Assembly (NCBI GenBank): GCA_021234155.1
Contig: JAJEKV010000019.1
Location: forward strand, 5,660,284-5,724,283
Origin: Isoetes taiwanensis
Taxonomy: Eukaryota; Streptophyta; Lycopodiopsida; Isoetales; Isoetaceae
Reading direction: 5' to 3'
Length of the DNA: 64,000 bases
Shown: piece after piece, positions 44,320 to 55,037 of the stretch
Numbering within the stretch: position 1 is the stretch's first letter
Layout: the number at the start of each line of letters is the position of its first letter
Notes under the pieces: generated by a model
Database searches by the model: none
What the model was told of the DNA's origin: nothing
The model's input: only the letters and a program-made list of their open reading frames with translations
Program-made: the position numbers and the translations under genes

Positions 44320-44585
44320 ACGGGAGGCCAACCCAAATCGGGCGTACTTAAAACCATCGGAAAAATTTGCCCGTGTATGTTAGTGTATACCAGATTTCTA
44401 GTAAAGCTCAAAAATACCAGATTTTACATATAACCTCTATTATAGCATTCCATTCCACGCTTCTACAACTTCTCAAAGCACCATCTATGCATGACTTGGC
44501 ATTATACATACTTGAGGTTCTAGATAAACGTCTACAATTACTGAGCCCTCAGTAGTCATTATCTCCGCTTGTCTAGTATCATCAT
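44320..44585. other. No gene recognised
   Basis: Spacer between the fold-back element and a LINE tail. Confidence 0.4.
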
Positions 44586-44770
44586 TACTGCGAAGGTTTT
44601 TCCCTTGAAAACCTTTCGAGGCAGGGGTTTTTTAATCCTAGTAGTAATGATTGTACTAGCCCATTGTATGGGTCCCATGACCTATTGGTCTCCGTGGACG
44701 TTAAAAATACTATTCTATTCTATTCTATTCTATTCTATTCTATTCTATTCTATTCTATTCTATTCTATTC
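44586..44770 (+). mobile_element. LINE 3' end with pentanucleotide tail
   Basis: The last 120 bases are homologous to 33720-33870. They end aaaaatactattc, followed by about twelve tattc units (44709-44770). Such short tandem tails mark the 3' end of some non-LTR retrotransposons. The body is missing. Confidence 0.65.
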
Positions 44771-45930
44771 TTGCTACCAATATTTTTCCTGGCATGCAAA
44801 AGCGTCAACTAGAAAATAAAAACTTCAACCGGCAATACTCGAGCCTAACCCCCACTTTTTCGATCCCTGCTTTCATCTATCTATCTATTAGAATCTTCTC
44901 TATCCGAGTCAATGTTTTTGTTTCTTAAAAAATAAAAGCCCAAATCAATGTTCCAATAACACCATTGCTTCATTACAAGGGCTTTATAGATAAGACACAT
45001 GTCGGACTTAGCATTCTCGGCTATGACTGCTGGACCTGGCTATCGGCTTCGCCATCAGAAGCAAAGATGCTTCCCAGCCTACGAAACATCTAAAACAAGA
45101 AGCAAGAAGCAAAAGAAACATCTAAAAAAGGAGTCACTGGATTCAAACAATTAAGTTTGCACAATTCATTTCGTATTGCAGGAGAGTATTCTCGCAATGG
45201 TTCGAGCTATGATTCTTGTAAGGTATTGTATTCAAAATTGTATCTTGTATCCACTTTGAGGTGCTTAGCGAAGTTTTTATTTGAGAGTGATTTTTGCTAG
45301 TTTGTAGGATTTTTTTTAGTACTCGTAGGAAAAAAGAAATAGATCTTGCCAATTTTGACAAGTTCTTGTGGCAGGGTCTCCTTGATCCTATGCATGGTAG
45401 CGATGGAGGCAGTGCTTCAGAAGCTTCTGAAACCATGAATGTGGCACAGAAATATGAATGTGGCGCAGAGAGCTTTCCTAGACTTTCATCAGCCAGACTT
45501 TCAACAGCAGGTCTGCGTCTTACCTTATTGTTTGTTTCTTTCTCTTTCAACCACGAAACTGCCATGTCCAAAAAGTCTGTGATAGAAGATGTGAAAGTCA
45601 GGATTTCTTACTGTTTTGCTATATTGCTATTTGCATCAGGAATTTCGTACCCTATTTTTGGAATTGGTATGATAATGGTCTTCTTTACATCACAGATCTT
45701 TACAGAAATGGCCAGATCATCTCGTGGACTAGACTTAGAAATATAACACATGTTACCTCTAGTGATAAAAAATCTTTCTTCATCTGAAGAACATTTTGAT
45801 TCACTTCACTAATCTGCCAGATTGTGACAATGCCTCACCTGGAAGATTAATGGGATTGGAAAATATAAGGTAAGTACAGTCTATTCCAGCTTGAATTACT
45901 CTCATAATCTTGTCAAAGCAAAGTATTAAT
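44771..45930. other. No clear gene; possible LINE-derived pieces
   Basis: At 45294-45380 the plus strand reads RRKKEIDLANFDKFLWQG, resembling the segment before the zf-RVT domain in plant L1-like LINEs (FLWQG). The same open frame later contains a hydrophobic stretch (CFAILLFASGISYPIFGIGM) that does not fit a LINE. It is treated as decayed. Confidence 0.4.
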
Positions 45931-46196
45931 GGTCTTTATCTGATGAGGAGTGCAAATCTTTGTTTGCCAACACTTGGAATTCCTATTGCCCTCGCAAGGT
46001 CAACTTCTTCATTTGGTTGATAGGTCAAAAAAGTGTTCCAAACCTTGTAGCTATCTCTTCAAGATCTCCAATTATTTTTCCAGTTTGTCAATCTGATTGT
46101 CATCAACTTGAAACCATAGCGCATATTTTCTTTTGTCCTAGTATCTCTCAATTCTGGAGTTGGTTCAACAGTAAATTTGGTGAGTATTTTTCATGA
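45931..46196 (+). pseudogene. Plant L1-like LINE, zf-RVT domain remnant
   Basis: The frame gives LFANTWNSYCPRKVNFFIWL, then CQSDCHQLETIAHIFFCPSI and FWSWFNSKFG. This matches the zf-RVT layout (W..K.P.KV..F.WR, C-x-C, ETxxHxxxxC, then W). The domain ends with a stop at 46196, with more coding-like residues after a frame change. No reverse transcriptase core is attached. Confidence 0.75.
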
Positions 46197-46666
46197 TGTC
46201 ATTTATGGAAATCTTCTGGGGTATATTCAAAATAATGATCCATTTGCTAATACCATCATGTTCACTGCCTTGTGGTATATGGAAAGCAAGAAATAGAATT
46301 GTCCATGGTGCTAGATCCATTTGACCCGGGTTATCTACCTCGAGTTTAAAGATCTGAGCAAGTGAATAAATCTACATTAGTTCTTGCCAATATGTTTGAA
46401 GCTCTGAAGCCTGATGCTCTGAAAAATTGTCAAGAGCGTAACCGTAAACTCTTAGCAGTAGGTCCGCTACTTCCTGCACAAGCATTTGGATATTGGCACC
46501 CGAGGCATGAAGAAGAGACCGCCTAGCAGAGAATGAGTTGCTTATGTGATTGCTTTTGTGCCACCCAACAAAGAAGTAAAAGGCCGGTTGCTGCCATGAA
46601 AGTCTTCAGTTTTCTGTGTAGAGAAGTAGATATGCGAACAACATGGATGGCCCAATTACAACACAA
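46197..46666. other. Degraded LINE 3' flank
   Basis: Scattered coding-like residues in several frames. No intact feature. Confidence 0.35.
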
Positions 46667-46803
46667 AATTTGCACTTTTTGTTTTGGTGTGTTATGGAAT
46701 TTTTGTTTATGAAGTTGCCAATGTTTTTTTAATTCTTATTTTTTTTTTCCAAACCAAAAACACAACAGCTCCCATAACACACCAAAACAAAAAAGTGCAA
46801 ATT
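46667..46803. repeat. Hairpin, about 31-bp arms with one indel
   Basis: Arms 46667-46697 and 46772-46803 pair throughout (core tttggtgtgttatgg) apart from one extra T/A in the homopolymer. The 74-base loop is T-rich. It may be a small fold-back element. It lies next to the simple-repeat tail of the minus-strand LINE. Confidence 0.85.
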
Positions 46804-46864
46804 CCATTCAACAAATAGAATAGGTCCCCCATATTCCATATTGGTCTGGTTTTTTTTTCAATTC

Positions 46865-46865
<1 letters not shown>

Positions 46866-46938
<73 letters not shown>
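46866..46938 (-). repeat. (GATA)n microsatellite, LINE tail
   Basis: About 18 uninterrupted gata units. On the minus strand this is (TATC)n, directly following the 3' end of the minus-strand LINE. Confidence 0.9.
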
Positions 46939-47900
46939 CATTATTGTCCCTTGTGCCCTGAGGCCCGTGGATTTGTGTAGCATGGGCGAGCTCCCTGTTG
47001 GGCGCTACTAGCACATCATGCTGGTTTACATTGTAGCCTTTTCTGAAGGCTTCACTTTTCTCTATTAATACCGGCATCCCGCTTTGAGTCGGCTTCAAGG
47101 CTGTACACGGATGCGTCATTATCAATCAGCTTTGAGCTCAGCATTTCTGGGCATGTATGGCGCGCCTCTCATGCGGTTCATAACAGAAGCCCTTTTTCTT
47201 TATGTACTTCCTAGTGCTTTGCCGCTATTTCCGTATTAAATCCCCGCCAGTTCCCTCATTGTTTCCGGCCCTTGCCATCATGGTGTGTGCGGGTTGGCCC
47301 CATCTTATGTTTACGTACTTGTTCCTAATGCCTTCATATATTGGGCATTCATTTAGCATATGATTTTCATCTTCCACTTCCCTCTCCGCAGTTACCCGTG
47401 ATATCCGGTCATCTTTCTCAATTCTCTGCCATCTGTCCTTTTCAATTCTTAGGTCATGGCTTCCCATTCTAAATCTTGCCAGGATATCCCTCCTGGCCTT
47501 CCCTAGTAGATTATCCTGATATATCCGGCCGGCCCCATCTGTTGTTCCGGTTAAATCTGATCGAAAGCCAAATTGTCTTGGGTCCTGTGTGTTTCTGCAA
47601 CCAAGCTTGCGTAGCTTTGTTTGTCCATTCATCATTCCATTCCCCTTCACTTATCAGATCGCTCAGATTCATCCCCATTTTTCTTGTCCACATTGCTACA
47701 TCCCTAAACCATCCGTTACCCTCGGTTATGTGGGTTTTCGCTGATTCACTGATCGCAATATTCGCTAGCTTATTCGGTTTCCCGCCTGCATTGTTTCTTA
47801 TGAGATGGATACGATGGATTTTTGGTGCACGGGTATTGGGAATTTGGAAAAATATCATCGTTATATCCCCAATGCATAATGTAAAGCCTTTGTTAACTTT
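46939..47900 (-). pseudogene. LINE ORF2 3' part
   Basis: The minus-strand frame at 47650-47225 reads KARRDILARFRMGSHDLRIE, then RWQRIEKDDRISRV and EDENHMLNECPIYEG. This is the C-terminal region of the same LINE class as at 35.8 kb (RFRxSSHxLxIExxRW...EDExHxLxxCPxY). A preceding frame (47858-47511) gives WFRDVAMWTRKMGMNLSDL and WTNKATQAWLQ. The two overlap in different frames, so at least one frameshift exists. The reverse transcriptase is absent; the copy is 5' truncated. Confidence 0.75.
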
Positions 47901-48458
47901 AAGGGGGAAAAGGCGATGCCTTAAATGTTCTTAGGACAGGAATGTTTAAGATCTTCACTTATATTGACATATTGTTTAAGCCAAAAGTGCATAGCTAGAT
48001 TTATGATCAAAGGGGCTAATATTTCTAGTGGGTCCAGTTAGATGCTGACTAGTGGCGTGATGCTAAAATACTATATATCTATCTATATTATATCAGTGAC
48101 AGGAGTAACAAAGACAACTCGTATAATAGAGATGTTGCTTGGGTTCTCGAAGGAAGCTAGGTGATTGATTTGTGAATAGAAAAGATGGAAAACTGTCACG
48201 TCCACCAGTGGACTCAATACTCTTTGAACAATGCTAAAAATGTAGACCATTCAAAGATTGATATGTTTAGATTTGCTTAAGTGATATATAACCAATTAAG
48301 TTTTGTTGGTTGTGCTATATGCAAGAGGGCTTGTCCATTCTTGCAATTTGAGTCATCATCCTTGTATTGATCAGAAGAACATATCTTGAATTTTTCTCAT
48401 CCTCATCCAATAAGAAGTTGCCATGCATTTTCTCAATTGCAACTTTTCAACTTCAGCA
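47901..48458. other. 3' flank of the membrane-protein gene
   Basis: AT-rich with a tatatctatctatattat run at about 48071. No gene seen. Confidence 0.4.
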
Positions 48459-49924
48459 TTATACATGCGCAACAGGCAGCTCATTACTTTGCTCCTGTGT
48501 CGATAATTGGCTTGTCAGTTGATGTGGCTTGCCACATCTCTTGTCAACAATGGCATACACTACTATGGAAGCAATATATACTCCAGCTGATGCTATGAAA
48601 TCAGGTTGCGAAATAAATCGTAGAGTATGAGGAACCATGAGGCAATCAACAATGAGGTTAACTAGACCTACAACTAGCAACTTAAGTCTCAGATTGTATG
48701 TTCCCAATTGGTCTTGCTCGAGGGCTTCACTTACTAGTGCATACAGAGGACCAACGTTGTTGCTAATATATGCTAGAGCAATAGCCTTTGCAACTCTCCT
48801 ATCAGCACGTATAGTCTTCTCCTTGTTTGGTAAGACAATAAAAAAGAAAACTGTGTAACATGCCCACTTGATTGGAGTAAGAAGAGTGTTCACTGTTTGT
48901 AAGTGTAGAATATTTGAACCCTTTTTCCCTTGATATATTTCAATACTTTTTATAGCACCTTTTTGATAATAGAGGTTTACCAATGAAGAATAACGGAGGT
49001 ATGCCTCAGCTGAAATGCATAATCCTGCTCATAAGAGGAGCATTAGTTTTTGGTATATTACTTCAGAAGGCATGATTAACAGTAAACTTAAAGGTACCAC
49101 TTAAGAGATACAAGACATAGACAATATGAGAAACAGAATTCAGTATCTCTAACTTGAACAACGTTGCAGGTTATGTTATTAAGAAAAACATGAAACAATG
49201 TCTAACCTGAACAAATTCCAACTATGGATCTCAGCTTCAAGGATGTGACGTTTTTGGCAGTAGCTACAACAGTTAATCCGCCCATGAAAAAAGATGACAG
49301 AAAGGACGAAACTGTGGATATGCGCACTGCTCTTATTCCAGCAAGCATAACACTGCCCTTTACATACTGTTTTAGCTTAAATTCCCAAGCATAGAGTTGC
49401 AGGCTATACATGGGCAACGTTTCCAGCGATAAACTCAATTGGGTAAATAGAGTATTCTTCTCTTCTGAAAAAAAATCCTTGAACCTACGAAAGAACATAT
49501 TAGCATGGCTACAAATATAAAGCAATAAGTACTGGAAAAATCTGACATACCCTCTGCAGCTCCAGGTCTCCTTCACTAGATTTACAAGCCTCCAGAGTTG
49601 CACGAGTGGTAAAAAATAGGCTGATTTAATGGGCGCTTCTCCTTTTTCAAATCTGAATGCAAATAAGAACGCGTTGACTGTATGAGCAAATATGAATATG
49701 CATGACGCAACTATGGCGAAGAATTTGGCAATATAAGCTCGTAGGCAGAAGTAAGATTTATCTCCACAAGAAAAATTAGGGCAAGAGACACCGCAAAGAG
49801 GCTTATATTTGACGTATTCCTTGTAGTACTCAACCGTGGCATAAATGCTAGTGCTTAGAGAGAAAAGATATGTTCCGGCAGAGAATAGTGTCCTTAAAAC
49901 CACCCATGTTTTCCCCAACTCCAT
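48459..49924 (-). CDS. Multipass membrane protein with XK-related-like motifs, two exons
   Basis: Exon 1 (49924-49207) begins MELGKTWVVLRTLFSAGTYL and ends TTCAG|GTTAGA in phase 1. Exon 2 (49009-48459) follows acceptor GCATTTCAG in the same phase. The product is 422 residues with at least six hydrophobic segments, and the C-terminal tail is polar. Residues 105-118 (LPLVQLWRLVNLVK), the EEK start of the next segment (154-156) and 168-178 (ETLPMYSLQLY) recall animal XK-related proteins. There, a QLxPLWR segment is followed by an ESxPQLxLQLY helix. XKR proteins act in plasma-membrane lipid scrambling. The match is by eye and short. It could equally be an unrelated plant membrane family. A Cys cluster (44, 48, 53, 60) lies before the second helix. 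No frame breaks were seen. Confidence 0.75.
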
Positions 49925-50514
49925 AAGGATTGTTCAATTCTACAAATAATGTATACATGTGGTCTCTTTCTCCCATAGATAAAGTCTTTGAATATTCAAA
50001 CATACTATAGAAGAGTTTCAAAGTCTTAGTACACGTTTAAATTTTATTCTATTCATTTGTGATATCCTTCCTTTGACATAGCCTCCAATTCAACACCAAG
50101 ATTGTCAATTTGAAACTACATAAATAACTTGTTCTTATGTTCGAAACAATATGTTTGTTAGGTTAAATTATGTCACATACTTGAACACCTCAAGTTGGGC
50201 CCATGCGATTCTTTCTTTCTTAAAAGGACATATTTCCTATGTACAAAAATTTTACCATGGCATCCAAGCCGAACATTTCCTTGGTTTGAATATCTCGGGT
50301 TACCTTTGTATTTTTGTACTAGCTCCTCTATGTTTTCATATGATTTGAAAGTATATCGCATGAGATATACTAATATGCACATCTAGAGTACAAGTTGTAT
50401 TATTATTTCTAATTGCCATGTTCCCAATGGTCTTAACCCCTTCCTTTATTCATGTATCTTGTTTTTGAGTGGAGCAAAACCTAATGCCAGGGTGAACCCT
50501 CCGCTTTTTTCTCC
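49925..50514. other. Upstream region of the membrane-protein gene; no gene recognised
   Basis: AT-rich. No confident TATA box was found. The right part leads into the LINE. Confidence 0.4.
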
Positions 50515-52185
50515 TTAGGCAGAGGGGTGCGTCAGGGGTGCCCTTTGGCGCCGTTTTTGTTTACGATTGTGGCGGAGGCACTGTCTCAGTTGTTTTTGGC
50601 TGCAGTGGAGGAGGGGGTGGTGGATGGGCTTCGGATGCAGGATGGTAGCCAACAGATTATTAACCAGTTTGCCGATGACACTTTCCTCTTCTTGGTGGCA
50701 GAAGAGAGGAATTTGCAGAATGTGAAGGGTTTGTTGGATACTTTCTCCTTGGCCTCGGGCATTCTTCTGAATTGGGGTAAGTGCTCCGCGTTATGGGCCC
50801 AGCTGACTCCACCTCCCCCTTGTTTCGCTCTATTCCCTTGGAAGGTGCTTCCAGATAATGTGTGTACTAAGCTGTTGGGTATTCCCTTTGGAGGGGATGT
50901 TTCCATAGGGAGGGCGTGGGATGAGATTTTGCAGGGGTTGCAGAAACACCTCAATTGGTGGAAGGGTAGCAAGTTGTCCATGGCAGGTAGGATCACTATT
51001 GCCAAGTCATTACTTTGTAGCACTCATGTGTATACAGCATCTGCGATGTTAGCTCATGAGGGTAAGATACAAGCTTTGGATAAGATTGTTCGAAACTTTG
51101 TGTGTGTGTGTGGGGGGATGATGAAGGGCGGTTGTTAAAGTGGCTTGGTGGAAGTATCTCCGCCCGGGGGATGGGGGCTTGGCCATTCTCGGATTTGGCA
51201 ATCGCATAGTAAGATGTTGGTCTCAAGTTTATTTGGAGCATTCTGCAGATGGAGCATCTTCTCCCCGGTGCTTGTGCTACATTTGTTGTTGCGATCTCTT
51301 CGCCATTGTGTGGCATTTGGGAAGCCATCTGTGCATGTCGAAGGTTGCCACGGCAATTGTTGTATGGTCTCCTAGCCTTTCCCACATGCATCCCCTTTTT
51401 TCACAGGGGTGTTGCGGGCTTGGGATCATGTGCGTGTGCTCTTCCGGCTAGATTATGCCTCGGTTTATCACCACTCTTCTCCTTTCTTGTGGGTTCCTTT
51501 ACCCCTTAGCGCACTTGCCCTTTATCGCCAATCGCGTGCATGCTCCGGACGCGAGGCGTTGAGGCGAAGTGGCGTGCTCACCTTGGAGGATTGGTATTGG
51601 GGTGGTCGACTAGCCGTGGGAGTTCTTCGAGCTTCGCTTTCGCTGGGGCGGTGACCGGGCTATCTGGGAACAAGTGGCGGGGAGTATTCCGCTACACATA
51701 CCTATAGTCCCTCAGGATGATGTGGTGGTGCAGGTTTGGAAAGTTCATCCGGATGTTGTGTCGTCTTGTTTTGTGCGGTCTTATTAATTAGAATTGGCTA
51801 TTCGTGACCACCGCCCCGCGGGCAAGTGGTCTCTCGTAGCTTCGGGTTCTCGATGGCCTTCGGTTTGGGCGTGGACATGGAGCTCACTTCCCCACCGAAG
51901 GTTAGGGTGCTTCGTGGCGGTGGTGCACCGCCGTGATCGGGGTGAATGCCCTTGTGAGTCGGTTTAAAGTTTTGGGTGTGAACGCTCTACGCCCTTGTTG
52001 TGGCCTTCATCGTGAGACTGTGGAGCATTATGCGGTTTTATGCCCTTACTTGCAGGTTGCCTGGGATTGGGTTAGGGCTCTATTTCAGGTGAGATTGACT
52101 AGCCAGCCATTCTTCACGTGTATCCGGTGCTTGGCGGCTCTTGCGGCAACAAATACTTTGCATCCGGTGGCGTTGGTTTATGGCG
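50515..52185 (+). pseudogene. LINE ORF2 (plant L1-like), truncated and frameshifted
   Basis: From 50527 the frame reads MRQGCPLAPFLFTIVAEALS, the RQGCPLSP-type motif 4 of LINE reverse transcriptase. INQFADDTFLFL follows with an intact FADD catalytic box, then LLGIPFGGDV and WWKGSKLSMAGRITIAKSLL. After a stop near 51136 the next frame continues VAWWKYLRPGDGGLAILGF. The zf-RVT domain lies at 51940-52080 (RPCCGLHRETVEHY, LCPYLQVAWDWV). Several further frame changes occur between 51200 and 51930. The 5' half is missing. Base composition is more GC-rich than the flanks, suggesting a younger insertion than the other LINE pieces. Confidence 0.88.
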
Positions 52186-52568
52186 GGATAGGTTCTATCG
52201 TACAAAATCAAAATTCCCGACGTATAAAGTCAAAAATCGTATTTTTAATAAAATACGTATTTAACGATATAAAACCTCGCCGACCGGAAAAAAAAATTCG
52301 CGTGTCGCGAAAAGCGCGGAAGCGTCTGTGAAAAACTTTTCGCGTCGCGAACGAAAAAAACAGCGTGCGAAAAAAAAAATTTGGGCGTTCGTCGCCGAAA
52401 CCTTCCGTTTAAGCGTCACGCCAAAAAGTTTCACGTCTGACTGTTTATATTGATTTCACAGACGTGAAATTTGAATTTCAAATTAAGTAAAAAAAAAAAA
52501 AAAAAAAAAAAATTGAAATTCAAATCGCGAACCCCGTAAATAGAAGGTTTACGTCTGCGAACCCCGCC

Positions 52569-52602
<34 letters not shown>

Positions 52603-52797
52603 GACGCGATTTTTACTATTTCACGTCTGTGAAAAAACTTCGCGTCTGACGCGAATTAGAAGGTTTCGGCGTCGCGAAAATCTTCCGACAGAATTTTTTT
52701 TTTTGTCATATTTTTCGTTTTATACGGCAAATATGTGTTGGTATCATACAATTCATAATTATTCCATATAAAGCGTTACAGCGTATTGAACCTATCC
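52186..52797. mobile_element. 612-bp CpG-rich fold-back insert within the LINE
   Basis: The ends are exact inverted repeats (GGATAGGTTC at 52186-52195, complement at 52788-52797), with partial pairing further in. Inside are many CpG-rich blocks (cgcgtcgcgaa) and inverted pairs. One is atttcacagacgtgaaa at 52453 against its complement at 52618. Another is the gaaaccttc block against gaaggtttc. Two A runs (about 23 and 29 bases) lie at 52490-52512 and 52568-52596. LINE-like, GC-richer DNA resumes at 52798, so it looks like a DNA element dropped into the LINE. No target-site duplication is clear. Confidence 0.7.
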
Positions 52798-53090
52798 TGC
52801 TGGTCGGTGTGGCTGATTTAAAGGCGGCCATGGGGTTGTGGATCTTCGGGAATTCGACTGCACCCTCTCCTCGATTCCTCGACTTCGGGTACAAGCTATT
52901 TCAAAGCTTTACGGTATTCCGGGATTAGTAGAGCGGAAGTCCGCCATTTGGCGGGACTTCTTAAGGGGTGATGGTCGGTTTGTCAGGCCCGATGGGGAGC
53001 TGCGATTTTTGTGAGTTTTTTGTGGAGTGTCGAGGTATCGCTGTCTCTTTGGGGCAGTTCTCCTTCCTCCTCACTTGCTTTGTAATATTA
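52798..53090 (+). other. LINE-like DNA after the insert, then spacer
   Basis: The composition and residues (RRPWGCGSSGIRLH, then LVERKSAIWRDFLRGDGRF in another frame) suggest the LINE continues to about 53010. The rest is spacer. Confidence 0.4.
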
Positions 53091-53607
53091 TCCCCCAACA
53101 CATAACAACCAACACATAATAACCATTGACATTAACAACCAACACATAACTACCATTGACATTAATTAACACAACCATTGGGTCCAACACATTTAAATTA
53201 AAATCCGCCTTAAACCCCCTTTGGTTTGAGTGCATATTCACACGGGGGGTGACTCTGGGCAACGAGAGCTGTTGGATATTCACCCCTTATTCATTAATCT
53301 ACATCGTACGTAAAGTTCCTCGTTTGTGGGGTATGCAAGTACAAAATTTGCTATACTGTATAACAAGATTCGCAAAATACTATAAGATTTCAAGCGCAAT
53401 ACTATATGGTGTTCATTTTATACGTGCAAAATACAATTATGAGGGCTCTCGCTGCCCTACGTCACCCCCCGTGTGAATATGCACTCAAACCAAAGGGGGT
53501 TTAAGGGGGATTTTAATTTAAATGTGTTGGACCCAATGGTTGTGTTAATTAATGTCAATGGTAGTTATGTGTTGGTTGTTATGTGTTGGTTGTTATGTGT
53601 TGGGGGA
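53091..53607. mobile_element. TIR element (MITE), arms of about 150 bases
   Basis: The left arm 53091-53253 and right arm 53461-53607 are near-perfect inverted copies starting TCCCCCAACACATAACAACC. The left arm is 16 bases longer through an extra copy of a short accattgac-type unit. The arms share tttaaattaaaat, aaaccccctttggttt and gtgcatattcacac. The 207-base centre has no coding capacity. Flanks (tta on the left, ttta on the right) hint at a TTA-type target duplication as in PIF/Harbinger MITEs, but the boundary is ambiguous by one base. Confidence 0.85.
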
Positions 53608-54300
53608 TTTAATTTTTATATGTCACAAAAAAAATTTTTGGCCTTGAAGACCTTAGGACGCCCACAGTGACAAAAATTTTAGAATTCAAACTAGAAAAAA
53701 AACTAGAATTCATTTGAGGCTTTCATCACCTGTAGCTTTTGAATTTCATCACAATAAAACAAATTGAACATAAGTAAAAGTTACCATAAAGATAGAGCGG
53801 ATTGATCCCATTATTCTAAAAGTCATAAAGTTTGCAACACCCATACACAAACATTTTTCAACTGGAATTTAACAGCAGCCTTTGGCCTCCATGGATTTTT
53901 GTGGTGAGAAACCAAAGTGGGAAACTTTTCTGCTTGTTAACACAAGGATCTAGAAACCTTGGAATTTGCTTAATAACTGCCTCAAAATCTAAAAATGCAT
54001 GGTAATTTTTTGCAACCTTCATTCGAAATGAGCCATAAAACAATATCCAATAGCGCAATCCTGTATTAATCAGCTGGTAGGATGTGAAAGCCTACCAAAC
54101 CCGGCCGAAAAATTGTTGTTTTAACATAGGTAACTTAACCAAACATATCCATGTCATACACTATCAAAAAGATCTCGGAAAGAGCTTTCCAACGCAATAA
54201 AAATCATCTCAAACAGAGCTCTGGATCAAAAGTTATGATAAGAAATGTGTTGCCGGCGGGGAAACTGCACTACATGCGCCCTTCAAGCCCTTCATGTGCC
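53608..54300. other. No gene recognised
   Basis: AT-rich; short frames without motifs. Confidence 0.4.
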
Positions 54301-54480
54301 CATTATGCACCACACACACACAAAAAGAGGGCTTTTGTTGTGAGCCATTGGTTGTTGACTATTATGCACCACACGCACAAAAAGAGGGCTTTTTTTGTGA
54401 GCCATTGGTTGTTGACCATTATCCACCACACGCACAAAAAAAAAGGGCTTTGGTTGTGAGCCATTGGTTGTTGACCATTG
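54301..54480. repeat. About 60-bp tandem repeat, three copies
   Basis: Units start near 54301, 54361 and 54419. Each has caccacac-cacaaaaa, gggctttn-ttgtgag and ccattggttgttgac. Copies differ mainly in A and CA run length. A plus frame stays open across them by chance. Confidence 0.85.
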
Positions 54481-54849
54481 GAAAAAAAAAAACTAAAATC
54501 AATGGCTTAGAAATGGTGCACTCTAGATGTACGCATTAGTACATCCATTTGAATACATCACGAAATCATAGGAAAACCTTAGTGAAAAGCGTACAAAAAC
54601 ACAAAGAAAACCCCCTGTTATTATGCTACATATTGATGACACAGTTCATTAAAAAAAAAAAAAATGCCCATGCGGATCTCGACCCGAGTTCTACTTTATT
54701 GTTTAACAAGATTGAATACATTAGGGCTAGGCCTTTGGAGAAACCATGCTTCATAGAAATGGTTAGGGTTGGCTCAAAAGCGGCCATATACGAGTTCCAA
54801 AAATCATCAGTAGTTGTTCCATATAATGGAAAGTCTCTATGGTCTTCTT
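54481..54849 (-). other. Unrecognised open frame on minus strand (54626-54961)
   Basis: A minus frame of 111 codons reads LMAGKEFFCYAKGSLGFYPE, TTTDDFWNSYMAAFEPTLTI and KGLALMYSILLNNKVELGSR. Composition is protein-like, but both hairpins listed at 54850-55037 overlap its start and no family is recognised. It may be an exon or a transposon relic. Confidence 0.25.
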
Positions 54850-54893
54850 TCCGGAAGGTCAAGCAAGCCGCTGCGCGTGCTTGACCTTCCGGA
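54850..54893. repeat. Perfect hairpin, 16-bp arms
   Basis: The arm TCCGGAAGGTCAAGCA (54850-54865) and its exact complement (54878-54893) flank a 12-base GC-rich loop. The stem is unusually GC-rich for this neighbourhood. It could stop replication or transcription, or be the core of a small element. Confidence 0.9.
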
Positions 54894-54922
54894 TAGAAGC
54901 CTAGGGAGCCTTTGGCATAACA

Positions 54923-55037
54923 GAAAAATTCCTTACCTGCCATCAGGTTTTGTTCTTCCACTTGAGATTCAAGTTTAGAAAATGTGCCACATGGTAGAAT
55001 TTGAGTGGGAGCCAGAATGGCAGGTAAGGAATTTTTC
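54923..55037 (+). ncRNA. MIRNA-precursor-like hairpin (candidate)
   Basis: A perfect 19-bp stem pairs gaaaaattccttacctgcc (54923-54941) with 55019-55037. A second, imperfect stem pairs 54957-54970 with 54997-55010 after an internal bulge, and a loop of about 26 bases closes it. Total length (115 bases), arm length and loop are in the range of plant MIRNA foldbacks. No known mature microRNA was recognised. A simple inverted repeat or small MITE would look similar, so expression data decide. Confidence 0.35.
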
